64,000 bases of DNA from Agelaius tricolor (Eukaryota > Chordata > Aves > Passeriformes > Icteridae), in the NCBI GenBank assembly GCA_023055355.1, contig JALJCS010000050.1, positions 1,302,001 to 1,366,000 on the forward strand, read 5' to 3'. Positions within the stretch are counted from its first letter, which is position 1. Each line of letters begins with the position of its first letter. Position numbers and translations under genes: made by a program. Below the pieces are notes generated by a model. It made no database searches and was not told where the DNA came from. It saw only the letters and a list, made by a program, of their open reading frames with translations. Positions 21,960 to 31,889 of the stretch are shown here, piece after piece.

Positions 21960-22700
21960 CAGGGGGGAATGCACCAGCAAAGGGCCATGGAACCAAGGGA
22001 CCATTGTCACACTGTGGGGCCCTGTGAGACCAAGGGACCACTGTGACATTGCTGGGCCTCATGGAACCATGCAAAGACAATTAAGGCACTTTACAGCCTT
22101 ATGGAACCAAGGAGCCATTGGTGACACTGAGAGGCACCATGGAATCACAGAGACCATTGTGCCCCTGGGGGTCCCCACAGAACCAAGAGGACCATTGTGA
22201 TATTGTGGGGCCTCGTGAAACCAAGAGGCCTTTGTGACACTGCAGGGCTGCATGGAACCAAAGCTCCAGGGCGACACAGAGTGGCCTCCTGTCATCAATG
22301 GTCCATTGTGACACTGTGCAGCCAGAGGAGACCATTGTTACACAGCAAAGCCCCAGGGTCCAAAGGTCCATTGTGACATTGCAGGGTTCATGGAACAGAG
22401 GAGTCACGCGACATTGTGGGGCCTGGGGAATCACAGAGACCATGGTGACACTGCAAGGCCTCATGGAATCCTTGGGACCATTGTGACACTGCGGGGCCTT
22501 ATGACACCTGGGGGCCACTGTGACATTGTGGGACCCTGTCGAACCTGGGGGCCGGTGTGACACTGCAGGTCTTCTTGTAATCATGGGGCCATTGTGACAC
22601 TGCTGGAACCCATGGAATCAAGTCACCCTTATGACACTGCGGGGCCCCGTGGATCCAAGGCACCGTTGTGACACTCTGGAGCCCCATAAAACCAAGGGAA
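21960..22700 (+). repeat. Minisatellite, degenerate 40-55 bp units
   Basis: Repeated phrases of the type CCATTGTGACACTG then GGGGCC then CATGGAACCAAGG run through the region with strong unit-to-unit divergence. Related arrays occur at 25300-26150 (same orientation) and 31392-31870 (opposite orientation). Confidence 0.8.
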
Positions 22701-22759
22701 CACAGAACAGCTCTGGCTGGTTTGGCCTCCCATGGGCTGCCTGACTGCTCCAAGGGACC

Positions 22760-22979
22760 TTTGCATGTTGAGGGTCACTTCTCATCTGCTGCTGAAACAC
22801 TGGGGGTCTGTCCTTTCCTTCCCAATGGAAAAGAACTGTCCTTCTGCTCCAGGCATCCTGGCCAGAATTGGGATTTCACCTCCAAATTTCCTTCAGTCCA
22901 GGGATTCTTCCCATAGGAATATTGCCAGGACAAGTTTCACAATGGTCACCTCTCATCTATCCCCAAAACACTGGGGGAG
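22760..22979 (+). repeat. About 165-bp tandem repeat, left part
   Basis: Phrases CCTTCCCAATGGAAAAGAAC and GGGATTTCACCTCCAAA recur in 23602-23870 as two further units. The solo LTR 22980-23601 splits the array. Confidence 0.7.
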
Positions 22980-23601
22980 TGTCGAGGTTTAGGGCAAATT
23001 TGGAGGAGAATTTCCAAATTAGGGCTCCTCCAGTTAGCAAACCCACACAGCCCCTCCCCCCAGCCGGTTCGGGAAGGATTTCTCGGAGAGGAGTGGAAAG
23101 AACCTGTTTATTTAACAAGCACAGCACCCCCCAGCACACAAAATGAACAATACCGGATGACACCACTCTGAAAAAAGATGACAAATTCAGAAAGTCTCTC
23201 TGGGGGTGGTCACTCTGGTCTCAGTCCCTCCGGCGCTGGGCCAGATGCTGCAGGCCAGAAGGTGCAGGATCTTGGTGTTTCTCAGGTCCCAGTCCGGAGC
23301 AGGTTCGAAGTGATCAGAAAAAGGAAAGGAGAAACCGTCCAGGAAGAAATTGGACAGTTTAGCTGAATTAGCTAAAGAGCAAAAGCAAGCAGAAGCAAAG
23401 CGAGCAAGAGCGAGAGAGCAAAAGCAAAAAGCAAAAGCAGCAAAAGCAAAAGCTGCAGTCTCTGTGTCCCGCCAGGCTGATAAGAAAACCAAAACAAAAC
23501 TTTCCCGCTTCAGAGCCGGTCTTCAAGGTACAGAACATAATATCCAACATTAACAGAACACATGAATGGGGATACAAGCATCATAACGTCACCCTAGGAC
23601 A
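22980..23601 (-). mobile_element. Solo LTR with 5-bp target duplication
   Basis: 622-bp LTR, minus orientation: the minus strand begins TGTCCTAGGGTGACG and ends CCTCGACA, so termini are TGTC/GACA. It is flanked by GGGAG at 22975-22979 and 23602-23606, a 5-bp target duplication as expected for ERVL/class III elements. Minus-strand AATAAA lies near 23107. Same family as the fragment at 4914, but here the U3 holds an AGCAAA run, not a minisatellite. Confidence 0.9.
23376..23456. repeat. AGCAAA-type simple repeat within the LTR
   Basis: Irregular run of AGCAAA, AGCAAAAGC and GAGCAAG units. It makes several frames look open with an Ala/Lys/Gln-rich translation. Confidence 0.85.
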
Positions 23602-23870
23602 GGGAGGCTCCATGCTCTCCTTCCCATGGGAAAGAACGGTCCTGCTTCCCCAGGTGCCCATGGCCGAGATTGGGTTTCCACCTCCAAAATTCCCTAAATC
23701 CAAAATCTGCTATTACTGACAAGTCTGGCTGGCCTTGGCCTACTGACACTCTCACCTGCCTTCCAGACCTTGGAGCTCTGTGCTTTCCTTCCTATGGAAA
23801 AGAACTGTCCTTCTCAGCCAGGTGCCCATGGCCCCAATTGGGATTGCACCTCCAACATTGCCTGTTGTGA
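23602..23870 (+). repeat. About 165-bp tandem repeat, right part
   Basis: Two units, each with CTTCC-ATGG-AAAGAAC, CAGGTGCCCATGGCC and a TTTCCACCTCCAAA-like phrase. They continue the array broken by the solo LTR. Confidence 0.7.
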
Positions 23871-23899
23871 CAGACTGGAGGAGATTGTTGGCTCCAAAC

Positions 23900-24637
23900 A
23901 TTTTGTGTGTGGGGGAGGAAGGGGCAGGTCGGGCCTTGCCCTGCCCTGTAAGCCCAGCCCTGCCCTGCCCTGTGACCCCAATGCCCCCAGGGGCCTCCAG
24001 TGGGTTTACGGTTTCTACCTGAACCGCGGCACACTGAACCCCCAGCACCGCCGTCCGAGCCTGGGCACTGGGGCCCTCTTGGCTCTACTCAGTGCTGCTG
24101 CTGTACTCGGGGCACCCCAAACCCCGGTAGGGACCCGTGTCCCCCCACTCCAGGGATTGTGCGCGACTCACACTGCCCCGATCCTCCCCGCACCCGGAGC
24201 TCCGTTCGGGGTTTGCGTGCCAACTCACCAATTCGTCTGCCACCCTCAGTGCGCCCTGAGGGCGCCTACCAAGCCTGAAGGGGGAAGGCCGACCCCTTGC
24301 GTGACACTCACATTTCTATTCCTCCCACGCCCGGAGGGGGGCCCACCTTATCCCCCTGGGAGGCGTCTCACTCACTCAGGCTTCTCCTGCTTCCCTCCGT
24401 TTCTGGCCGGTCCCCTCGCAGGAGTCCGGAACCGCGGTACTCGGAGGCCCACAGCTGCTTCGGGGCTCCGAGCTGCCGGGCCCCGTCTCACACACACTTC
24501 TTTCGCTTGCCTCCTACTCCTGACACCGCCTTTACTTACCCATGCTCCTCCACACTCTTTGCTCCTAGGCTGCTGCCGACCGCTCCAGATAGGGCCAGAT
24601 ATCCCGCAGGCCCTCAGTCCTCTTTGGCTGTGGCCTG
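23900..24637 (-). other. ERV leader-like GC-rich sequence
   Basis: GC-rich sequence following a primer-binding site on the minus strand. It has the position of a retroviral 5' leader, but no gag start or matrix domain could be recognised before it meets the tandem repeat at about 23870. Confidence 0.45.
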
Positions 24638-24655
24638 TCCCGGACCAGTCCCCCA
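24638..24655 (-). promoter_or_regulatory. tRNA-Pro-like primer-binding site
   Basis: Three bases after the LTR end the minus strand reads TGGGGGACTGGTCCGGGA, close to the tRNA-Pro primer site used by many gammaretroviruses, with one inserted base and one change. It marks the LTR at 24659 as a 5' LTR. Confidence 0.7.
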
Positions 24656-24658
24656 GAC

Positions 24659-25148
24659 TGTTATGAATGGCACGTGAGCAGCTCTTTAGTGATTTCAGCT
24701 TTACTGGAAACAGTCTAGGCAGGGCACCCATGGGGTGTGCGCACACCACCGCTCCTCCCCAGACGGCGTGGAGGAGGAGGAGGTCAGCTCCGTCCTCAGC
24801 AGAGCTGGGTCTTCTTTCCTCACAAGAGTCTCTGAGTAGACACCTGTTGGTTTCAGGTTCATAATCTTTATACTGCTCTTCACCCACTCTGGTTAGGGTG
24901 ATGAAGGCAAAAAGTTCTGACCAGGGTCTTTGATATTGTCTTATGTTCTCTTTGTTTAGGGGTGGTATTTTGATTCTTTATTTGCATGGTGGTTTGTTGT
25001 TCTAGAGGTTTTTGTTATGTAATCCTTTTCTGCTAAGTCTTATGGGAGTTTCATATTTGCTTATTAGATGATGAAATCATCCTCTTTATGGTCTCGGGTG
25101 GTTTGCCATTTTAGATGAGAGTGGGAGCAGCGGGGGGAATACCCAACA
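24659..25148 (-). mobile_element. 5' LTR of a gammaretrovirus-like ERV
   Basis: 490 bp. The minus strand starts TGTTGGGTATT and ends CATTCATAACA (TG/CA). TATAAA-like AGTATAAAG and AGTAAA (poly(A)-like) lie in the expected order. It differs in sequence from the LTR at 13032, so the two do not form an obvious pair. Just outside, AAGGGGATTTACAT is repeated in tandem. Confidence 0.8.
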
Positions 25149-25299
25149 GTAAGGGGATTTACATAAGGGGATTTACATAATTATAAAACCTTTAAAAAAA
25201 CAATTAAAACTAACACTGGCACTTTACATAACTATAAAACATTAAACAAACAATCTATACCTATCATTGGAACTTTCTATTAACTCCTTTACAATGTAT

Positions 25300-26150
25300 T
25301 CTCTACAACACTCTGGGAGGTTGTGGAACCAAGGGGATCATTGTGGCACTGTTGGGGCCCATGGAACCAAGGGGCCAGTGTGGAAACAAGAGGCCATTGT
25401 GAGCCTGTGGGGTGTAACAGCCCAGAACACTGAAATGCTGCAGGTAACCAAAGGCTCCTTTACTCGAGTTTGGTGCACAGCAGGAACACCAGCCAGATAT
25501 TCTCAAGAGGTCAAGATGGCACAAAATTTTACTGGCAAAGTACAAAAACACAAGAAACTTTGGAAGAGGATTTCATGCAACATCCAATTACACAGAAAAC
25601 ACTTTTCATAGCAGTAACTTCATTAACTTAGCTCATTTAACCTAGAAATCATTGAACACGTAAGCTGTTGAGGTACCCAAAAATATAAAGAGCATTAGAA
25701 GGAGAAGAAAGAGAGAGAGACAGAAAGACAGAAGCTCTATAGAAAGACATGCATATGACTATCAGTTCCTAGGGTTCCAGTGTGGGTGAGACACAAACCC
25801 CAGGAGAAGGCAGAGTCCATACCAGGGGCTGACCTTGTGCTCCGTGTTTTTAAGCCCCCGGGCCTTTGTGGGCCTGCCCCCAGGTGGGATTTCTGATCGC
25901 TCAGGCAATCAGGGCTGGGTTAGCACTGTCCCCACTGTGTGACTGACTGACAGCTCATCCCACGGTGTCTCAGGACATTGATCTCATCCAGCCTCTGACA
26001 GTGACCATGGTGACACCACGGAACCTCATGGAACCATGGGTCGGTTGTGACCAGGTGGGTCCAAGGACACCACGGTGACACTGGGGAACCTCATGGGAAC
26101 AAGTGGCCATTGTGACGCTGTGGATCCCCATGGAACCAAGGGAACATGGA
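25300..26150 (+). repeat. Minisatellite remnants around a non-coding core
   Basis: Units of the CATTGTGACACTG/CATGGAACCAAGG family lie at 25300-25410 and 25990-26150. The core between them, about 25420-25980, is AT-rich with AGAAAGAGAGAGACAGAAAG; no gene was recognised there. Confidence 0.65.
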
Positions 26151-26156
26151 ACAGGC

Positions 26157-26589
26157 TGATGCCTTCAGTTTTAGCTGTCATATCTCCAGATTCTGTACTG
26201 CATTAGTCTGTAACTCTGGACTTCATACAGAGTGTTAGCAAGTTCTCTTCACAGTGTAGTCAGGCAAAACAATCCTTTTCCAGCCCCAGAACCAGATGCT
26301 GTTGCAGCTTCAGGCCCCAAAAGTGCAAACAACAGCAAATTGAGGAGAGCAAACTTGCAGGATGGGACTGCATCACCTGAGGCTGGAATTGGACATTTAA
26401 CCCCAATATTTAAATGGACCAAACCTTATAAAAGTGTGAAAACTCCTGACCAGTCATCCATTTTGAGTCTAGCCTTGGCTGGGCTCTTGTCCTGCTCAAG
26501 GGGAATCCTTTGAAGGCCTTTTAATAAATCCCTACTTTATTCCTTTAATTCTGCCCAGCCTCTGTTCCAGGGAGCCTCTCCAGGCATCA
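26157..26589 (+). mobile_element. Solo LTR, plus orientation
   Basis: 433 bp bounded by a perfect 7-bp inverted terminus TGATGCC/GGCATCA. CTTATAAAAG (promoter) at about 26425 and TTTTAATAAATCCC (poly(A)) at about 26520 are correctly ordered, followed by a CT-rich U5. No clear target duplication was found. Confidence 0.75.
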
Positions 26590-27658
26590 AGCTGATCAGT
26601 GCCTGGAGAGCAAAGGATTGCTCAGGAAGTCTCCCTCATCCTCGGACAGTCCCATCTGACCAGGGCAAAAATCCAGTGGGGAGGAGAACATTATCTTGGG
26701 CCCTGGAAGGTGTGTTCTGCCTTTGCTTTGCACTTCCTTTCCTTGGGCATTTGTGACATCTCCTTTGAGGAACTGAGGCTCATGGAGTTGCCACAAAATC
26801 TCTCATGGGGCTCCTCAGAGTGCACAAAGCCCAAAGGAGCTGCACCTCAACCAGAATTAGCTTCAAGAATTAATTTTGTCAGGAGTGGAATTAATGAAAA
26901 AGATTTCAATGAGCAATTACCTCAAATGATTTTTTCCCCTCCCATTTTCAAGATTTTCACTCATTAGCTTTCTTTTCATAAGAAGCAATATAACATTATT
27001 TTCTATTTGATATAGAAGCAGGGTGTTCCCTAAGGAAGTCTTGATTGGTAGGAAAGGTCTTCCTTGAGGTCAAGCACTGCCTCTATGGATAAAACTTTGC
27101 TTCTCACATTTCCAATATTGCCATTTCTCTCCTGGACCTCCGGGCACCTGCATCCCTTTTCACCTTCTAGAAGGCACTGGGCTGAGTCTCAGCTGCTTTT
27201 ATTTTTTGGGACAGGAATGATATTTTCTGTGGTGGTGAAACAGCAGCCAAAGGCCGACAAACTGAATCCTGACCTGAGCCAACAGAAGCCATGAGAAATC
27301 TGACAACTCTTTGTGAGAACAGAGTTGTGGAGCAGTGAAAAACAACTTGTTTTTCCTGAGAAAGAGCTCTAGGACTGTGATAAACACTAGCCACCTGCAT
27401 AAACTGTTTTTTCACTCTTAGATAGAAAAATGAAAACTATCTCTCACAAACAACTTTTCCTGCACTTACACACCAGGGGTTTGAGTGACCAATCAATCAC
27501 CTGTGGGTAAACAATCTCCAAACACATTCTGCACATGAGCACAAGACAGGAGAAGCAAATGAGATGAAAATTGTTTTCCTTTTTCTCTGAGGCTTCTCAG
27601 CTTCCCAGGAGAAAAATCCTGGGTGGAGGGATTTTTTCAGAGAATGTGAATGCCCCAG
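26590..27658. other. Intergenic, nothing recognised
   Basis: Mixed-composition sequence over 1 kb. Frames are short and no repeat family was recognised. Confidence 0.5.
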
Positions 27659-28144
27659 TGTTAGAGATGAGTAATGAGATGGTTGGCTCTCCCAGTTAAA
27701 GGGTGAACGTGATCAGTATGTTAAGAGAAGTTGTACAGATGTAGAGTTCTGTTACTGCAATGTGTCCCCCCCGCCCAGCATTGTTATCCCGGGATGATCT
27801 TGGTAGTGCGGGCATTTGGGGAGGGGCAGATTGTTCCTAAGAGGCACGGCTTAGCAACAGCTGAGCTCCAATCCAGTTCCAGGAAAGCAGTCTGCAGCAA
27901 TGGACAGCGACCAAGAGTCAAGAGACAGCCTTTGGGAGGAGCTAGGGCTGCCTGTTGCAACAGCAAGGATATAAAAGGGAGAGCAGCCATTGTGTGGATG
28001 AGCCAGCCACGTGGTTACCAGCCACAAAGAGGGGGAGGCTCCCAGCACTGTCACTTTTTCCTTATTTAGTCCTTTTGTTGTAAGTTTTGTTAAGCTTTTA
28101 ATAGACCTTTCAAAATTTTGAGACGTGAACAGTCATTTCTCACA
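27659..28144 (+). mobile_element. Solo LTR, plus orientation
   Basis: 486 bp starting TGTTAGAGATG and ending TTTCTCACA. GGATATAAAAGGGA (TATA box) lies at about 27966 and AGCTTTTAATAGACC (poly(A)-like) near 28095, followed by a short U5. This is a strong promoter-poly(A) layout. No exact target duplication was seen. Confidence 0.75.
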
Positions 28145-28439
28145 GGGAGAAAAAGTTTTAAAAGAAAGCTTTTTTTTTAATATATCATTTTCTTTAAAAC
28201 CCAGGCCATGCCGACTTCTCTCACAGTGAACCACAGCCTTTCTCCACCTGCACAGCCCCCCCTCCACTCAACCCATTCCCCCTGGACTCTGCACAACTCC
28301 CAACACACCATTTGTCTGGGGGAAAGCACAGACTGTGTCAAGGCAGCAGAGCCCAGACCTGGCCTGACTTCCCCAGACCACTGGAAAGGAGGAAATCCAG
28401 ACCCACGGACACACACATGGACACAGAGCAAAGCTTTGC
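28145..28439. other. Spacer 3' of secreted-peptide pseudogene
   Basis: Short spacer with a CACACACATGGACACAG stretch that is also found beyond the poly(A) site of the intact gene (near 35245-35280), so the duplication starts here. Confidence 0.5.
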
Positions 28440-28447
28440 TCAAAGGG

Positions 28448-28736
28448 TTTATTGACTATTGATTGATTATTCTTCAGGGGAAATGGCCCAGGGCTCAAAG
28501 GGGTCAGGGGGTTCCTGCAGGGATGATCATCTCCTCATGCCACTGGAGAGGAAAAAGGACACTGGTCCTTGCCAGCCTAAAAGACAAAGCCCAGAAGGTG
28601 ACCCCTGGAGCCCACTGGGCCATGGCTGGGCTTTGTCCCCAGCCCTGTCCCTGCAGGCACGGCTCACCTAGGCATCCAGAGAGGCAGCCAGGCGCTTCTG
28701 CCGCAGGAGAGCCCGCAGCTCTTCAGCCACAGGGGG
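28448..28736 (-). pseudogene. 5'-truncated copy of small secreted-peptide gene
   Basis: Only the last coding exon survives (28668-28736): 22 codons plus TAG, with PPVAEELRALLRQKRLAA. It keeps the acceptor (CCCCAG), a GT donor straight after the stop, the downstream 3' UTR exon around TGGCATGAGGAGATGATCA and AATAAA (minus strand, 28448-28453). It matches the intact gene at 35298-37107 at 16 of 22 residues, with RQKR unchanged. Homology to the intact locus runs to about 28915 in intron 3, then jumps to the intact gene's upstream flank (about 37912), so exons 1-3 were removed by one deletion of about 1.8 kb. Without a signal peptide exon it should make no secreted product. Confidence 0.8.
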
Positions 28737-28917
28737 CTGGGGACAAAGGCAGCGTTAGAGACACACTGGGGGCACTGGGCTGCACTGGGAGGCAGGGGAG
28801 AGCAGGGGCGCCTTGGGGAAGGGGCTGTGGGAGCAATGGGGTGCAGGAGCTGCTGTGCTGCTGCCCAGAAGCACTGGGCTCCTGGCCAAGAGGCACAGCT
28901 GGGGCAGGGGCTGCATG

Positions 28918-29420
28918 GGACATGGGGAAGTGGGCACCTGTCCCCAGGCAGCCACTCGGAGCTAATTGGGGTAACAGAGGTGCCCTGTGAGGAGGAGGAG
29001 GGGTGTTGGTGCCCTGCCAGCCTCTCTGACAAGCCCTGTTTACCCAGGCCCTGAGGCACCAGGAGCACATTCAGACACCTTGGGCTTCCAGGAAGGAAAA
29101 TCCACAGTGAAGTGGTTCCTGAGAGCTGTCCATGGCTGGGATTCCTGTTTGACATTCCAGGGCATTAGTGAAGGGTTCTGCACATCTTTTTCCCCAGGGA
29201 CAATGTGCATCCATCAGAGAAGTGTTATAGCCCAGCTGGGAAAACATTTCAGGCCACTGCCTTGATTATTTGCTCTGCAACTCACCCAAGGAAGAGCAGG
29301 GCCCCAGAAGATTTTTCTGTGGAGTGCCCCAGGGCTGAGAGACCAGAGGGTCCCTGTGGGGGATCCTTGACCAGATGGACAAGAGCTGTGATGTCATTGG
29401 CTTGCTAAGGACACCTTGGA
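28918..29420. repeat. Duplicated flank (partner about 37914-38420)
   Basis: Near-identical to the region upstream of the intact secreted-peptide gene, same orientation. It proves that 28.4-29.4 kb and 35.2-38.4 kb derive from one duplicated unit. Confidence 0.9.
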
Positions 29421-29764
29421 ATGGAATTGAGGACATGTCCGCAGGGTTCTAATTGCAGAATAATGGCCAAGGAGAGATCCAGACCTCCTTGGAGATCAGT
29501 GCCAGTCAGGGGGGTGGCGCTGGACAGCACCCTACCACGTGCCAACAGCCCGGGCAGAAGGAGCTGGACGTGCCCAGAGGCTCCCAGTGTGGGCAGATTG
29601 GCCCTGCAGCCTCAGGGACCCCATGGGAATGTCCCTGCCGCCCTCGGGGCTGTGCATGAGCTGTGCAGAATCTCTCCCTCCAGCTCTCAGCAGCATTTCA
29701 GCAATGAGCTATTTCCCCTCTTTGACTGACCGGTGCTTTTGCACAAACAATTTACATCAGGGTC
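29421..29764. other. Intergenic, nothing recognised
   Basis: No gene or repeat seen apart from short chance frames. Confidence 0.45.
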
Positions 29765-30152
29765 CTCGGCACAGGAAAGGCTCAGACTTCATGGAGCAGC
29801 TCCAGAGGAGGCTGAGATGCTCCAAAGTGTTGGAGCACCTCTGTGACAGAGACAGGCTGGGGGCACTGGGGTGGTTCAGCCTAAAGCAGAAAAGGCTGTG
29901 GGGAGACCCCATTGTGACCTTGCAGCACTTCAAGGAACCTCACAGGAAATGTGGGGAGAAATGTTTTAGTAGGCCTGTCTCAATTGGAGAAGGGGAAATG
30001 GTTTTAAAGCAGAAGAGAATAAGTTCAGACTGGAGATAAGGAGGAAATATTTGATGCTGTGGCGGTGAAACCCTGGCATAGGTTTCCTGGACACCTGGTG
30101 GATGCTCCATCTTTGGAAATATTCCTGGTTGGATGGGCTCTGAGCAGCAGGA
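29765..30152 (+). mobile_element. CR1 LINE 3' UTR fragment
   Basis: Typical CR1 3' phrases in order: AGCTCCAGAGGAGGCTGAGA, TGGAGCACCTCTGTGACAGA, TTCAGCCTAAAGCAGAAAAG, GTTTTAAAGCAGAAGAGAAT and GGATGGGCTCTGAGCAGC. Truncated at both ends. Confidence 0.88.
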
Positions 30153-30525
30153 TGGAGGAAAAGATGTCTCTGCTCCCACCCCACAGGAGGCCCTGTGGTG
30201 TCAGCTACCAGAGGGGTCAGTGTCTCTTGCAGGATTCAATTCCCCCAGAGAGCGGAGGAAACACACAGCAGCACAGATGGCAGGAACGTCCTCCCGTGGA
30301 GATGGGAATATTCTGGATCAACAGGCTCAGGCTGCCCAGTTTTGTGTCTTTGGAGATGGACACCAGTGTCAGAAGAGACTGAGAACCAGGAGCCCCCCCC
30401 AGTGTCTCTGAGTGCCCTTGGTTCCAGGAGGCCCCACAGAATCCCAGGGTGTGGCAGTAAGTTCCTTTGTTCTGAAACTGTGGTGCTATAAGCAAAAGTA
30501 GTTTGTTCCAGTTGTCTCCCATGCA
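30153..30525. other. Spacer with minisatellite-like phrase
   Basis: Includes GGTTCCAGGAGGCCCCACAGAATCCCAGG at about 30420-30448, related to the 37-bp repeat at 31133. Otherwise nothing recognised. Confidence 0.45.
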
Positions 30526-30970
30526 TGTTGGTTTGCCCTGGGGATGTACCTTCCCATCCCCCTGTCCATCTACCTCAAGACCTCCTGCTTATTCCAGATC
30601 CTTCCCTGCCACTCAGGGAAACCCTGCCCGCCTCCCTTGTCCATTACAGAAACCCCACCTTTCTCTCTAGAAACTTCTGGGTCCATCTTGTATCCCTCGA
30701 ATACCCATTGGTGTGCTCAGTCCACTCTCCTCCCCTGTTGTTGCCCACTGGTTGCCATAATGTGTGCCCTGCCCTGTGCTCCTCCCCAGGTTTCTGCCAT
30801 TGGTCCTTGTTTGTATCCTCCCCATGTTCCCTGTCCCGTACTGAAGCTGTTGTAACCCTGCATTTGCTGTCACTTGTCCCTGCGCCCTCTTGGAGAGTAA
30901 AACCTGTTGGGAGCATGCAGAAGTGATCCCTCTCTTTGCTTGGCTCTGGATTCCTCATCTCGGGACAACA
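30526..30970 (+). mobile_element. Probable solo LTR, plus orientation
   Basis: 445 bp bounded by TGTTG/CAACA inverted termini. The right part has GAGAGTAAAACC (poly(A)-like) followed by a short CT-rich U5. The opening TGTTGGTTTGCCCTGGGG resembles songbird ERV LTRs from memory. No target duplication found. Confidence 0.6.
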
Positions 30971-31132
30971 TCAGTAGCTGCACAGAGCAGCTTGCTGCTT
31001 CTGGGAGACAAGCAGCCCTGCTTGTACCACCAGCCAAACCGGCCCCAAGGGTGGGCAGGGAGTGGCCACTCCTGGCACGGGCCAGGAGACAGGGCTGGCT
31101 GCAGACATCTGCGAGTGGCCACCGTGTCACCA

Positions 31133-31391
31133 GGGCCCCTTTGGCTCCATGAGGCCCCAGAGAATCCCAGGGCCCCTTTGGCTCCATGAGGCCCCAGAGA
31201 ATCCCAGGGCCCCTTTGGCTCCATGAGGCCCCACAGAATCCCAGGGCCCCTTTGGCTCCAAGAGGCCCCACAGAATCCCAGGGCCCCTTTGGCTCCATGA
31301 GGCCCCACAGAATCCCAGGGCCCCTTTGGCTCCAAGAGGCCCCACAGAATCCCAGGGCCCCTTTGGCTCCAAGAGGCCCCACAATGTCACA
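31133..31391. repeat. 37-bp minisatellite, 7 near-perfect units
   Basis: Units start at 31133, 31170, 31207, 31244, 31281, 31318 and 31355, each beginning GGGCCCCTTTGGCTCCA and ending GAATCCCA. Only a few substitutions (ATGAGG/AAGAGG, CAGAGA/CACAGA) separate them, and they alternate in a higher-order way, so expansion is recent. Confidence 0.97.
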
Positions 31392-31870
31392 AGGACCCCT
31401 GGACACCACAAGGCCCTGAGGTATCCCAATGGATCCTTGGTTCCAACCGGCCGCGCTGTGTCACAAGGGCCTCTGGATTCCCTGAGACCCCCCAGTGTCA
31501 CAGTGTCCCCTTGTTTCCACAAGCCACAGGGTCACAATGGTCCCTGAGCATCTTTAGGCACCAGAGTGTCGCAGCATCCCCTCAGTTCCATGAACTCCAC
31601 AGTGTCACAATATCCCCTTGGCTCCATTTAGTCCTGCAGTGTCACAATGGTTCCTGGGATCCATGAGGCCCTGAGGGATCACAGTGGATGGTTCCATGAA
31701 GCCCCACAGGTTGGCAGTCTCCTCTTGGTTCCATTCTACAAGAACCCAGAGTGTCACAGAGCCCCTGTGATCCCATGAGTCCCTGCAGTGTCACAGTGTC
31801 CCCATGAGTCCCTGCAGTGTCACCATGTCCCCAGGAGGCCCTTGCAGTGTCACAGAGGAGCAGCACTGGA
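31392..31870 (-). repeat. Minisatellite, CATGGAACC/GTGACA family, inverted
   Basis: Degenerate units with GTGTCACAATGGTCCC and TTGGTTCCA, the reverse complement of the array at 21960-22700. Confidence 0.75.
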
Positions 31871-31889
31871 GTGGGCACAGCACCAGGGG

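Noticed and set aside
23770..24666. 298-codon plus-strand frame
   Set aside because: Antisense to an ERV leader and LTR; Pro-rich low complexity.
26157..26589. Target duplication for this LTR
   Set aside because: Flanks (CAGGC, AGCTG) do not match, so only the inverted termini support the boundaries.
31133..31391. CRISPR-like regular array
   Set aside because: Units are contiguous, with no unique spacers, in an animal genome; it is a minisatellite.
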